Assembly: GCF_012844365.1 (NCBI RefSeq)
Contig: NZ_CP051626.1
Span: 2,542,001-2,606,000 of the forward strand
Length of the DNA: 64,000 nucleotides
Origin: Brevibacterium sp. 'Marine'
Lineage (GTDB): Bacteria > Actinomycetota > Actinomycetes > Actinomycetales > Brevibacteriaceae
Reading direction: 5' to 3'
Part shown: positions 45,426 through 53,323 of the stretch, in pieces
How positions within the stretch are numbered: position 1 is the stretch's first letter
Layout of the letters: the number at the start of each line of letters is the position of its first letter
Notes under the pieces: generated by a model
Told to the model about the DNA's origin: nothing
What the model saw: the letters and a program-made list of their open reading frames with translations, nothing else
The model's database searches: none
Made by a program: the position numbers and the translations under genes

Positions 45426-47060
45426 ATGACGACACAACGTGCATCAGATGTCATGGTCAGAGCCCTGGAGAACGAAGGCGTCGAGCGGATCTTCGGCATT
45501 CCCGGCGAGGAGAACCTCGACTTCGTCGACTCCCTGCGGAACTCATCGATCGAACTCATCCTCACCCGGCATGAGCAGGCGGCCGCGTTCATGGCCGCCA
45601 CCTACGGCAGGCTGACCGGCAAACCCGGGGTCGTGCTCACGACCTTGGGGCCGGGGGCACTCAACCTGGCGACCGGGGCTGCGTACGCCCACCTCGGCGG
45701 GATGCCGGTCATCATGATCACCGGGCAGAAGGGCATCCGCACGGCCGAGCAGGCGGCGTTCCAGATGGTCAATACGGTGGCGACGATGGATCCGCTGACG
45801 AAGGTGAGCAAGCAGATCAGCTCGGCGGCGATGATTCCGACGATGGTCCGTGAGGCGTTCCGCGCCGCCCAGGCCGAGCGTCCGGGACCGGTGCATCTCG
45901 AACTGCCCGAGGATATCGCGGGAATGCCGGTCGACGGATTCGAGCTCATCGAACCGCATACGAACAGTCGGCCCGTCGCCGGGGACACGGCGATCGCGAA
46001 CGCCGCGAACGTCATCAGGGAGGCGAAGAACCCGCTGCTCATGCTCGGTGCGGATGCGTCCCGGGCGTCGTGCAGTGAGGCTCTGTCGCGTTTCGTCGCC
46101 GGGATGCGCATCCCCTACGTGACCACGCAGATGGGCAAGGGGTCGGTGACGGGCGCGTCGGATCTGTACATGGGTACGGCGGCGCTGACGTCCGGTGACT
46201 ACGTCCACGACGCGATCGATGCCGCCGATGTCATCGTCACCATCGGCCACGATACAACGGAGAAGCCGCCGTTCACGATGGATGAGAACGGGCCGACGGT
46301 CGTGCACATCGGGTATCGTCCCGCCATCGTCGAGCAGGTGTATTTCCCGCAGTTCGAGGTCATCGGTGACCTGGCACCGTCCCTGGACAAGCTCGCCGAG
46401 GTGCTCGACGGTCCCGTGCCCACCGCCGAGGCGCTCCTGCCGATGCGTGATGAGATCCTCATCAAGATCCACGAGGGAGCCGATGAGGATCGGTTCATCC
46501 CGCAGCGGATCGTCCAGGAAGTCCGTGACGTCGTACCCACCGATGGGATCGTGGCCCTGGACAACGGGATGTACAAGATCTGGTTCGCTCGCAACTACCG
46601 CACGACCAGGGCGAACACCCTGCTGCTCGACAATGCTCTGGCGACGATGGGCGCCGGGCTGCCCTCGGCGATCGGGGCGAAGCTGACCTACCCGGAGCGT
46701 CGGGTCATGGCCGTGGTCGGCGACGGCGGGTTCATGATGAACAGTCAGGAGATGGAGACCGCTGTCAGGCTCGGGCTAGACCTCGTCGTGGTCATCCTCG
46801 AGGACAACGCCTACGGCATGATCCGGTGGAAGCAGGCCGCGGACGGGATGGCGGACTTCGGTCTGACGTTCGACAACCCCGACTTCGTGAAGTATGCGGA
46901 ATCGTATGGGGCCACCGGCACCCGCGTTAAGGATGTCGACAGCATCAGCGATGCTTTGGAGCACGCGTTCTCTGTCGGCGGTGTGCACATTGTCGTCGTG
47001 CCCGTCGACTATTCGGAGAACAAGCGGGTGCTCATCGATGAGTTGGGGCAGCGGTCTTGA
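45426..47060 (+). CDS. Acetolactate synthase-like ThDP enzyme, catabolic type (no regulatory subunit)
   Basis: 544 residues from ATG 45426. The proton-relay glutamate is Glu50 in ILTRHEQAAAFMAATYGR, the central domain is intact, and the ThDP motif is VVGDGGFMMNSQEMETAVRLGLDLVVVILEDNAYGMI. FGIPGEENLDFVDSLRNS is typical of AlsS-like proteins. It lacks an adjacent ilvN regulatory subunit, and the N-terminus has no extension. The likely reaction is condensation of two pyruvates to acetolactate (overflow or acetoin route), but other acetohydroxyacid or ThDP activities are possible. It lies at the start of the accessory block and is divergent from pheS. Confidence 0.82.
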   Translation: MTTQRASDVMVRALENEGVERIFGIPGEENLDFVDSLRNSSIELILTRHEQAAAFMAATYGRLTGKPGVVLTTLGPGALNLATGAAYAHLGGMPVIMITGQKGIRTAEQAAFQMVNTVATMDPLTKVSKQISSAAMIPTMVREAFRAAQAERPGPVHLELPEDIAGMPVDGFELIEPHTNSRPVAGDTAIANAANVIREAKNPLLMLGADASRASCSEALSRFVAGMRIPYVTTQMGKGSVTGASDLYMGTAALTSGDYVHDAIDAADVIVTIGHDTTEKPPFTMDENGPTVVHIGYRPAIVEQVYFPQFEVIGDLAPSLDKLAEVLDGPVPTAEALLPMRDEILIKIHEGADEDRFIPQRIVQEVRDVVPTDGIVALDNGMYKIWFARNYRTTRANTLLLDNALATMGAGLPSAIGAKLTYPERRVMAVVGDGGFMMNSQEMETAVRLGLDLVVVILEDNAYGMIRWKQAADGMADFGLTFDNPDFVKYAESYGATGTRVKDVDSISDALEHAFSVGGVHIVVVPVDYSENKRVLIDELGQRS

Positions 47061-47093
47061 CCTTCAAGTCAGTTGAAGCCGGACAATGTTCGG

Positions 47094-48188
47094 GTGACTG
47101 TTTCTGACTTGATGCCAATCGGGACGTTCGCCCGAATAGTGGGGCTGACGGCAAGCGCGCTGCGATTCTACGACGATGCCGGCGTCCTCCGCCCTGACCA
47201 TGTCGACGCCCAGACCGAATATCGCTTCTACAGTGATGCGCAGGTGGCTGCTGCACAGCGGTTGCGAGAGCTGCGTGAGCTCGGAATGCCGTTGTCCGAC
47301 GTCTCTCGGTTCTTCGCGGCCGAATCTGCGTCGGATTCGACGGAATCGCTGAGGCTTCTCAACGACCATTTGCGCAGGGTGTCGGCTGAAAACGCGCGGT
47401 TGCAGCATGTGGCCGCGCGCCTCTCCGAGTCTCTGCAGTCGGAGGCTTCGACATCACTGTGCACTCTTTCCGGGCCCGTCTTCGCCGCGGCTGTCGACCA
47501 GCTTCTGGCGACGACTGCCGATGACCCCGACTTCCCCGTCCTCAACGGTGTTCGCCTCAGCATTGAACCGGATGCCCTCACTCTGGCGGCGACGGATCGC
47601 TATCGTTTCACCAGTCGCACACTGGTGCCGAGCCGGTCGGCGGGCACGACATGGGCCGGCACCGTATCGGGCCATGCCCTGCGGACCGCCGTTTCGGCGA
47701 TCCGCAGAAGCCCCACAGTGACTCTCGAGGCAGGAGACGATGTCCTGCGCGTCGTGCTCGATGACGGCACTATGAGCCAGTGCACGTTGATCGATGAGCC
47801 GTTTCCGGATACTTCCGACTTCTTTTCGTCCCTGCCGACAGCTGTCCACCACTGCATGGTCGACCGCCGGCAGCTCTTGCAGACGATGGAACGGCAGGCC
47901 CCGGATAAGGTCGGTCTGCGACTCTCTGCGAGCGGGGTGCGGGTTCTACACCCTGCCGACTCCGTTGACATCGACGGCACCGGTGACGGCTCTGAACTCA
48001 CGCTGTGGTTCGAGCTGACGACGCTGCATCCGGCCGTGGCCAATGCGCTCGGAAACGATCTCATCCTCGACGTCACTGCGTCGGATCAACCGGTCGTCCT
48101 GCGCTCAGCTGATGACGGAGACTTCACCACCGTCCTCATGCCGTGCCAGGCCCCGCCCACTGACACAGACAGGAACAGACCACCATGA
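47094..48188 (+). CDS. MerR-type HTH fused to a DNA polymerase III beta-clamp-like domain
   Basis: 364 residues from GTG 47094; ATG 47112 and TTG 47073 are alternatives. Residues 7-75 are a MerR winged helix (PIGTFARIVGLTASALRFYDDAGVL). Residues 80-118 form a helical linker. From 125 on the sequence follows the sliding clamp: PVLNGVRLSIEPDALTLAATDRYRF (148-172), EPFPDTSDFFSSLP (235-248) and the clamp-like end FTTVLMPC (344-351). Two clamp-type domains fit the length, fewer than the three of DnaN. It may bind DNA specifically and use the clamp fold for ligand sensing or oligomerisation. It overlaps the next gene by ATGA. Confidence 0.8.
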   Translation: MTVSDLMPIGTFARIVGLTASALRFYDDAGVLRPDHVDAQTEYRFYSDAQVAAAQRLRELRELGMPLSDVSRFFAAESASDSTESLRLLNDHLRRVSAENARLQHVAARLSESLQSEASTSLCTLSGPVFAAAVDQLLATTADDPDFPVLNGVRLSIEPDALTLAATDRYRFTSRTLVPSRSAGTTWAGTVSGHALRTAVSAIRRSPTVTLEAGDDVLRVVLDDGTMSQCTLIDEPFPDTSDFFSSLPTAVHHCMVDRRQLLQTMERQAPDKVGLRLSASGVRVLHPADSVDIDGTGDGSELTLWFELTTLHPAVANALGNDLILDVTASDQPVVLRSADDGDFTTVLMPCQAPPTDTDRNRPP

Positions 48189-48213
48189 ACTCCACACCAG
48201 CCGCACCCGACCC

Positions 48214-48263
48214 GACGATGGAGACGATCGGCCGAGCCGACGATGGAGACGATCGGCCGAGCC
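48214..48263. repeat. Perfect 25-bp tandem duplication causing a frameshift
   Basis: The 25-bp unit GACGATGGAGACGATCGGCC + GAGCC occurs at 48214-48238 and again, identically, at 48239-48263. Since 25 is not a multiple of three, the second copy shifts the frame of the gene starting at ATG 48185. Removing one copy restores a continuous reading frame from 48185 to 48716. Such repeats mutate easily by slippage. Confidence 0.9.
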
Positions 48264-48716
48264 GTCGAACTCGGGAGATCCGGCGACGTCGGCACGGCTC
48301 AGCGCCAGCTGGTCAGCCTCTGGCAAGAGGTCGGCCCCACCGGGGATCCGTTCCATCACTGCACGCTTGCGCACTATCTCGCTGATCTCCTCGATCATCC
48401 TGCTGAGGCCCTCATCTGGGACATTCGTGCTCTCGACGCCGCAGCTTCGCTCAGTGATGAACGTGCACAGGCCCACCACCAGTCGCTCCAGGTCGCCGGC
48501 TTCTACCCCAGCCTCCACCTCAATATCGCCGACAACTTCCGTTGCCTGAGTGCATTCGGTGCCGCGGCGGAGCACATCTGCGCCGCCGAGGAACGCAGCG
48601 AGGCGTTGCCCGATGATGGCTACGGACGAATGATCCGCACTGCGATCGACGAGGTACGTGCAGCCATCGACCGGCGCGAGACCGCTCGCCGCGACTCGGC
48701 GCCCGGTGGTTCGTAG
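48243..48716 (+). CDS. TPR-like helical protein, 5' end disrupted by tandem duplication
   Basis: 157 residues from ATG 48243, the in-frame ATG in the second repeat copy. The probable original start is ATG 48185, overlapping the stop of the MerR-clamp gene (ATGA), giving MNSTPAAPDPTMETIGRA and then ELGRSGDVGTAQRQL if one 25-bp copy is removed. The remainder is all-helical and TPR-like: GTAQRQLVSLWQEVG, HHCTLAHYLADLLDHPAEALIWD, LHLNIADNFRCLSAFGAAAEHICAAEE. It is coupled to the MerR-clamp protein and may be its partner. ATG 48243 lacks a ribosome binding site, so expression may now be low or phase-dependent. Confidence 0.62.
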   Translation: METIGRAVELGRSGDVGTAQRQLVSLWQEVGPTGDPFHHCTLAHYLADLLDHPAEALIWDIRALDAAASLSDERAQAHHQSLQVAGFYPSLHLNIADNFRCLSAFGAAAEHICAAEERSEALPDDGYGRMIRTAIDEVRAAIDRRETARRDSAPGGS

Positions 48717-48737
48717 TGCTCGCCGGCCTGTGGGTGC

Positions 48738-49397
48738 TCACTCCACGGAGATACCGAGTTCAGAAGCGAAGAGTTCAGCGAAGAGCATGAGCTGAGTGTC
48801 GTCGATGATCGCTCCGCGCAAGGAATGGACTCCGGAGATCTTGTGCGGTTCCAGTCCCCGGATGTCGACGTTGCCGAGGGTGGCGCCTTCGCACTGAAAG
48901 ACGCCGACGCTGCTTCCCGGGAATGCGACCCGGCTGGCCTTCGCTCGGTCGAGGTCGATCTCGTCGATCTTGCAGTCCCGGAATTCGACGTCGGTGAGCT
49001 TCGACTCCCGCAGGTTGAGGTAGGAGATGCGGCAGTTGGTGAATCGCACTTTCTCCCACACGCTGTCATAGGCAACGCCGGCACCGATCCGCGTACCGGA
49101 AACGTCAGTGTGCAGCAGGTTTCCACGGGGTATCGTCCAGGTGTCGGCGCGGCAGTCCGTGATCTCCGTTCCGGAGATCCTGACTCCGCTAAGGTCGATC
49201 TGAGCCTCGGCATCGCCGAAGTTCACGTTCGTCATTCGACAGTCGAGGAACGTCGCTTGGGTGGCGTCCGCCTCGGCGAGGTCGAGGTCGGTGAACTCCA
49301 TGCCTTCGAGGAATTCCTCTGGACCGAAATCGCCGAGATATCCCGGGACCAGGTCACCGAGGCTGAGCTTCGGTGGGCGCGGAGCTGAAGTCACCAT
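48738..49397 (-). CDS. Pentapeptide-repeat protein
   Basis: 219 residues with loose pentapeptide repeats of the A(D/N)LxX type: FTDLDLAEADATQATFLDC, MTNVNFGDAEAQIDLSGVRI, LNLRESKLTDVEFRDCKIDEIDLDRAKASRVAF and ATLGNVDIRGL. These predict a right-handed quadrilateral beta-helix. Some relatives protect DNA gyrase, but most have no known role. It is convergent with the TPR-like gene and divergent from the TIR-like gene. It has no signal peptide. Confidence 0.85.
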   Translation of the reverse strand: MVTSAPRPPKLSLGDLVPGYLGDFGPEEFLEGMEFTDLDLAEADATQATFLDCRMTNVNFGDAEAQIDLSGVRISGTEITDCRADTWTIPRGNLLHTDVSGTRIGAGVAYDSVWEKVRFTNCRISYLNLRESKLTDVEFRDCKIDEIDLDRAKASRVAFPGSSVGVFQCEGATLGNVDIRGLEPHKISGVHSLRGAIIDDTQLMLFAELFASELGISVE

Positions 49398-49859
49398 GCG
49401 CCCACCCTAACCGCTATTTCCGACACTGCCACGTGCAATGTCTTCAACCGCAGTCTCTTGTCTTGCAGACTTCGCCACCACTAGACGGCAACCATGTAGC
49501 CATTGACAACGATCCTGTCGATGCCCGTCGCCGCCGACGAATCAGCCGATGCCGGTCAAGAGGTCGACGGTTCGTATATGAGCTGCTTCGCTGGCTTTGA
49601 CGGTTACACCTGGGAACCCTTCGCGGAATGGAACGTACACCTCGAGGGGAGAACAAGTCCCCGCTGCCCGAGCTGATCGTGCTCGATTAGGCTATCGGGG
49701 CACTGCCGTGTGCCAGAAAACATCAGGTCACATTAGCGTCACGGAATAAGGATACTAATACACAACGGTTTGCTCCAGATCGTGGATGCGGCAACGACTC
49801 CATCTGGAGCGTCTTGTAACCCTGCTGCACAAGCTCTCCGCACGAGTAGACTGCACAAT
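49398..49859. other. Long intergenic region before the TIR-like gene
   Basis: 462 bp with no convincing gene. A 51-codon frame (49521-49676, beginning MPVAADESADAGQEVDG) is protein-like but unrecognised and lacks a ribosome binding site; it could be a remnant. The only clear control signal is TAGACT at 49847-49852, 7 nt before the TIR-like ATG. Base composition shifts toward A/T along the stretch, marking entry into foreign-looking DNA. Confidence 0.4.
49847..49852 (+). promoter_or_regulatory. Putative -10 box for leaderless TIR-like gene
   Basis: TAGACT (TANNNT) ends 7 nt before ATG 49860 and no Shine-Dalgarno precedes that ATG. The -35 region is weak. Confidence 0.4.
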
Positions 49860-50978
49860 ATGACTGATCGTAGCGCTGAGTTTATCGCGATCGCTGAAGA
49901 AGCATCCGAAATTGCCGATCGAGAGTCTAGCCTCGATACTCAACCACTTGATGCCCTCGAAAATGCTGCGAAAGAGATCGGGAGGTCCTGGTCGAAGTCC
50001 AATTTGGGCTACCAAGCGAATGTGTATTACCAAGGCTTCGAGGCTCCGCCGAATGGCGCGATGTTTAGTCGTGAATGGGGCTTGCTCGGCATGTTCCAAG
50101 GCACCACGGGCGAGTGGGAGATCCACCAGGTTGATGAGGTGGTGGCCAAGATTGAGGAGCGGGCTGGTAATCCCGATCTCAACAGGCTTAGAGAGCAGTC
50201 TGACGCAACCGGTTCGGAAGTGGAGGAACTCATTCAACGGGCTCGATCAGTTGCGGCGAAGGTTCCGATCCCCTGTGACGATTATGTGAAAGAGAACGTC
50301 GAGGAGCTGCAGCACATCATACTTCCAGACGCAGATTCTTTAGCTCGACTCCAGATGCGCGGAGTAACGGGCCAAATCATGACTCGGGATGCACAGGCAC
50401 TAGAAGGTGGAGCCCAGCCAGCAGGACACCAGATCGCACTTGCAACCGTACGGAAACTCAAGTCACCGTTCTTGGTGGCGAGAGAACTTGCTACAGTCTG
50501 CAAGAGACTCGGGAAGCACCTCGAAGGCGACGAAGCAACGACTCAAAGAGCGGTCATCCAGCTGGGAAGCAAAGTCTTCATAGGACATGGTGGAGCCTCG
50601 GCTGAGTACCTCAAGCTGGGTGTTTGGCTCAGTGGCCAGGGTCTTGGTTGGGAGGTCTTTGATAGGAAACCGACCGCGGGCATGAGCGTAAAAGAACGTC
50701 TACTAGAAATGCTCGATAATGCAAGTATTGCTTTCCTTGTAATGACTCCCGAGGACGAGAACTCCGAAGGGAAAGCCGTAGCTCGCGCGAATGTCATTCA
50801 CGAAGTTGGACTGTTCCAGGGACGACTGGGTTGGATGAAGGCTATCGTTCTTCTTGAAGAGGGGTGTGAAGAGTTCTCTAATATCGAGGGAATCGGCCAA
50901 ATTCGCTACCCGAAGGGGAATATCAAAGCCGCCTTTGACGAGATCCGTCAGGTCCTACATCGCGAAGGCGTGATATGA
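49860..50978 (+). CDS. TIR-like (PF10137-type nucleotide-binding) protein with uncharacterised N-terminal domain, putative anti-phage effector
   Basis: 372 residues from ATG 49860; an in-frame ATG at 49770 is less likely because the TANNNT box would fall inside the gene. Residues 238-372 match the predicted nucleotide-binding TIR-like fold: KVFIGHGGASAEYLKLGVWL, IAFLVMTPEDENSEG and ARANVIHEVGLFQGRLGWMKAI. Glu315 is the candidate NADase residue. Such domains serve as NAD-depleting effectors in CBASS and related defence systems. The first 237 residues are helical (EVEELIQRARSVAAKVPIP) and unassigned; they may sense infection. No cyclase, caspase or Thoeris partner is seen. A decayed second gene overlaps its stop. 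Confidence 0.75.
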   Translation: MTDRSAEFIAIAEEASEIADRESSLDTQPLDALENAAKEIGRSWSKSNLGYQANVYYQGFEAPPNGAMFSREWGLLGMFQGTTGEWEIHQVDEVVAKIEERAGNPDLNRLREQSDATGSEVEELIQRARSVAAKVPIPCDDYVKENVEELQHIILPDADSLARLQMRGVTGQIMTRDAQALEGGAQPAGHQIALATVRKLKSPFLVARELATVCKRLGKHLEGDEATTQRAVIQLGSKVFIGHGGASAEYLKLGVWLSGQGLGWEVFDRKPTAGMSVKERLLEMLDNASIAFLVMTPEDENSEGKAVARANVIHEVGLFQGRLGWMKAIVLLEEGCEEFSNIEGIGQIRYPKGNIKAAFDEIRQVLHREGVI

Positions 50979-51382
50979 GTCCAGAACAACTGCCAACTTA
51001 CGCGTACCCAGCGATTCAGGTGAACCGGACCTTCAAGAACCTAGGGACTACCACAAATTGCCGCGAGCACTGATCCTCTGGCTGTAATTTCACCCATGAA
51101 GAGGAACAAACACGCGACAGGATGTTCCAGTCGCTTAACGTACCTCTGTACAACAGACCGTGGACTGGCGGAGTAGCTGCAGGACTGGCTAGTGGAGGAA
51201 CGTCGGGCCAAGACAAATAGCCGATGCTGAGTCAATTTAATCTCCATGTTCTGGACAAGGAGATCCTGGAAAATCACGAGGTGTGGATCGAGGATCAAAT
51301 TGCGCAGCGTTCCAAGGAACCGACTCATTCGATCATTAACCTCTGGCCCGGTCCCGAAAAGCCCAACCAGCAAAGGCTGTAA
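50975..51382 (+). pseudogene. Second gene of the TIR-like operon, interrupted by two in-frame stops
   Basis: ATG 50975 overlaps the TIR-like stop (ATGA), as for a coupled partner gene. The frame opens MSPEQLPTYAYPAIQVNRTF, hits TGA at 51071-51073, continues with FTHEEEQTRDRMFQSLNVPL, hits TAG at 51218-51220, then runs on as MLSQFNLHVLDKEILENHEV to TAA at 51380-51382. All three pieces are in one frame and look protein-like, so two nonsense mutations in an original gene of about 135 codons is the simplest view. The family is not recognised. The last 52 codons from ATG 51224 could still be made as a separate small protein. Confidence 0.5.
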
Positions 51383-51390
51383 GCCTATTC

Positions 51391-51873
51391 CTAGAACCCT
51401 TCACATGCGCTGGTTGCGCGCACTCTCGTAGATGCACACGCCTGCGCCAGTGCCGAGGCTGAGGCTCTCAGCCGAGTCCTAGATCGGGACGGCAACAGAT
51501 GAGTCGCACAGCTCCAGATCATCCGCACTCATCCCCCAGGCTTCGTTGCCGAAGCACCACGCGGTCCGTGCGGTCAGATCCAGGCCGGTGTCCCACGGGT
51601 GGTGAAGATCGTGCGCTTCGTCATTGGCGTCGGCCGCGAGCATCTGCAGTCCACGGGCCCGCGCCAGCTCGGTCACCTCGGACAGACCGACACCGGTGAC
51701 AATGGGAATGTGGAAGAGCGAACCGGCGGTCGAGCGGACGACTTTGTCGTTGTAAACATCCACCGACGACGACGTCAGCACCACAGCATCAGCGCCAGTT
51801 GCATCGGCGAGTAAAATGATCGTTCCCGCATTGCCGGGGTCGCACACCTATGACAGGACGACGACAAAACTAC
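51391..51873 (-). pseudogene. Truncated, diverged second copy of the trmH/SpoU methyltransferase gene
   Basis: About 480 bp align over their length, by eye at roughly 80-85% identity, with the 3' part of the intact gene at 57301-57780. The copy lacks the first half of the gene. It carries a TAG after SSVAVPI, just before motif 3 of the SpoU fold, so it cannot be active. Motif 2 is retained as FGNEAWGMS. Two copies sharing a 3' end with 5.4 kb between them is the pattern expected when DNA integrates into, or recombines at, a gene's 3' end. Confidence 0.85.
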
Positions 51874-52075
51874 GACTATCGATAAGCTCTTCGGAAGCCA
51901 TGCAACCGAGAAAACTGCAAGTACGAACATTGTCATCAATTCCCGAAAGTACCAGCGGGCAACAAGGCTGAACAAGAGGACGCAGTGGGCATCCGACCAA
52001 GGCGCCAATTGGACCGGGCACAAAAGTCCAGTTGACAAAAAGCCAACCTCAATGCTTGATTCAGTCATCGATGAT

Positions 52076-53101
52076 TCATCGAATCATAAACCCTCGCTTG
52101 AACGACCGCACCTCTAGCCCCACGTCCACGCGCTTGACGTCGTCGACTCCCAGGATCTCTGAGGTGGTCAGATCATATATATCGTCAATCCCCCGACTGA
52201 GAATCTCAGCGGCCAATTGAGACTTCCCTGTCGTGGCAGACACATACCTAACCTCGGGCAATGCGCTGAGTCTGGCGGCAACGCCCTCCAGATCACGAGC
52301 GTCAACGTCAAACCACACGAACAGCGGAGCATTAAACCCAAGTAGATCAGGCTCAACATATGTCGCAAATTGAAAGGCACCGTTGTCCAGTAGCGCGTCG
52401 ACTCTTCGCCGCACTGAAGATTCACTCAGACCGGCTATCTCGCCTACCGTCTTATAACTCAGGCGACCATTGCCAGCCAGAATCTCGATGATCTTCAAAT
52501 CGCTCTCGTCTACGGTGCGATTGAGTTCCGAGCACGCGCGTTTCTCGTCAAGCTGGCTTAGATCACTTCCAACAGATGCGCGCGCCCAGTCGAATGAGGT
52601 CTTGAAGTTGCGTATTACCGTTGCACTCTCACTCTCGACTATTCCCGATACGTCTTTGAAACCCTCCTGCAGCACGTCCCCAAGGCTATGCCGAGTCGGC
52701 ACGATCAATTCGACCAGAACGTCATAGCTGGCGGCCAGCGCAAGAACTAGACGCGTATCGGGCCTGGCAGCCATGGCTCGTGCCACTGAGTAAGCCTCCC
52801 CGACCTCGCACCGCAGGCGAACCAGGACCGGAAAGCCGCGGTCAGTCAGAGTCGGATCAGGCAACGCCGAAACCTGTACGACTTCAGAATCAAGTAGCTT
52901 CTTCCCTCGCCGGAATACGACCGACTCAGATAGTTCTAGAACATTGGCCACTCGCGCCCACGAGGCACGGGGAGCAACCTGCAGGGCAGCCACGATCTTT
53001 CTGTCGACCTCATCAAGGACGGCCGACTCCCCCGATTTCCCTGCTCGCGGACGATGCGGATGAAGACGGGCCATCGTGTCATTTCGAACCATGACAATCA
53101 T
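52076..53101 (-). CDS. Double-domain Lrp/AsnC family regulator
   Basis: 341 residues with two Lrp-type units in tandem. The first HTH is near residues 28-75 (VDRKIVAALQVAPRASWARVANVL) and the second near 195-240 (DLKIIEILAGNGRLSYKTVGEIAGLSESSVRRRVDALL); each is followed by a RAM-like domain. Start codons at 53092 and 53074 are possible. Fused double Lrp proteins are frequent in actinobacteria and would bind as pseudo-dimers. It is divergent from the dipeptidase gene and likely senses an amino acid or peptide produced or imported by that cluster. Confidence 0.82.
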   Translation of the reverse strand: MIVMVRNDTMARLHPHRPRAGKSGESAVLDEVDRKIVAALQVAPRASWARVANVLELSESVVFRRGKKLLDSEVVQVSALPDPTLTDRGFPVLVRLRCEVGEAYSVARAMAARPDTRLVLALAASYDVLVELIVPTRHSLGDVLQEGFKDVSGIVESESATVIRNFKTSFDWARASVGSDLSQLDEKRACSELNRTVDESDLKIIEILAGNGRLSYKTVGEIAGLSESSVRRRVDALLDNGAFQFATYVEPDLLGFNAPLFVWFDVDARDLEGVAARLSALPEVRYVSATTGKSQLAAEILSRGIDDIYDLTTSEILGVDDVKRVDVGLEVRSFKRGFMIR

Positions 53102-53323
53102 GTTCCCATACTCACACCATTGACAGGAATCAGTCTTTCAGTAATGCTTTATGAATCCGGTCCGTCATCCGAATCGTCTATGAGACGTAAATACACCTCT
53201 CAGGACGATCCGTCGTTCCGGATTGCGGTCCCACAAGGGAACGCACATCACGCAGGTGGCCGACGCTACGGTCACCGCCGACACCCACGCACTGGCGCAG
53301 GGGAAATGGAGAAAGAAGACAAC

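Noticed and set aside
48185..48385. Frame from ATG 48185 read through the duplication as is
   Set aside because: After the second repeat copy it turns into arginine-rich shadow sequence; the real protein continues in the other frame.
49521..49676. 51-codon frame MPVAADESADAGQEV...
   Set aside because: Protein-like but without a ribosome binding site, promoter or recognised family; kept only as a possible remnant in the gap description.
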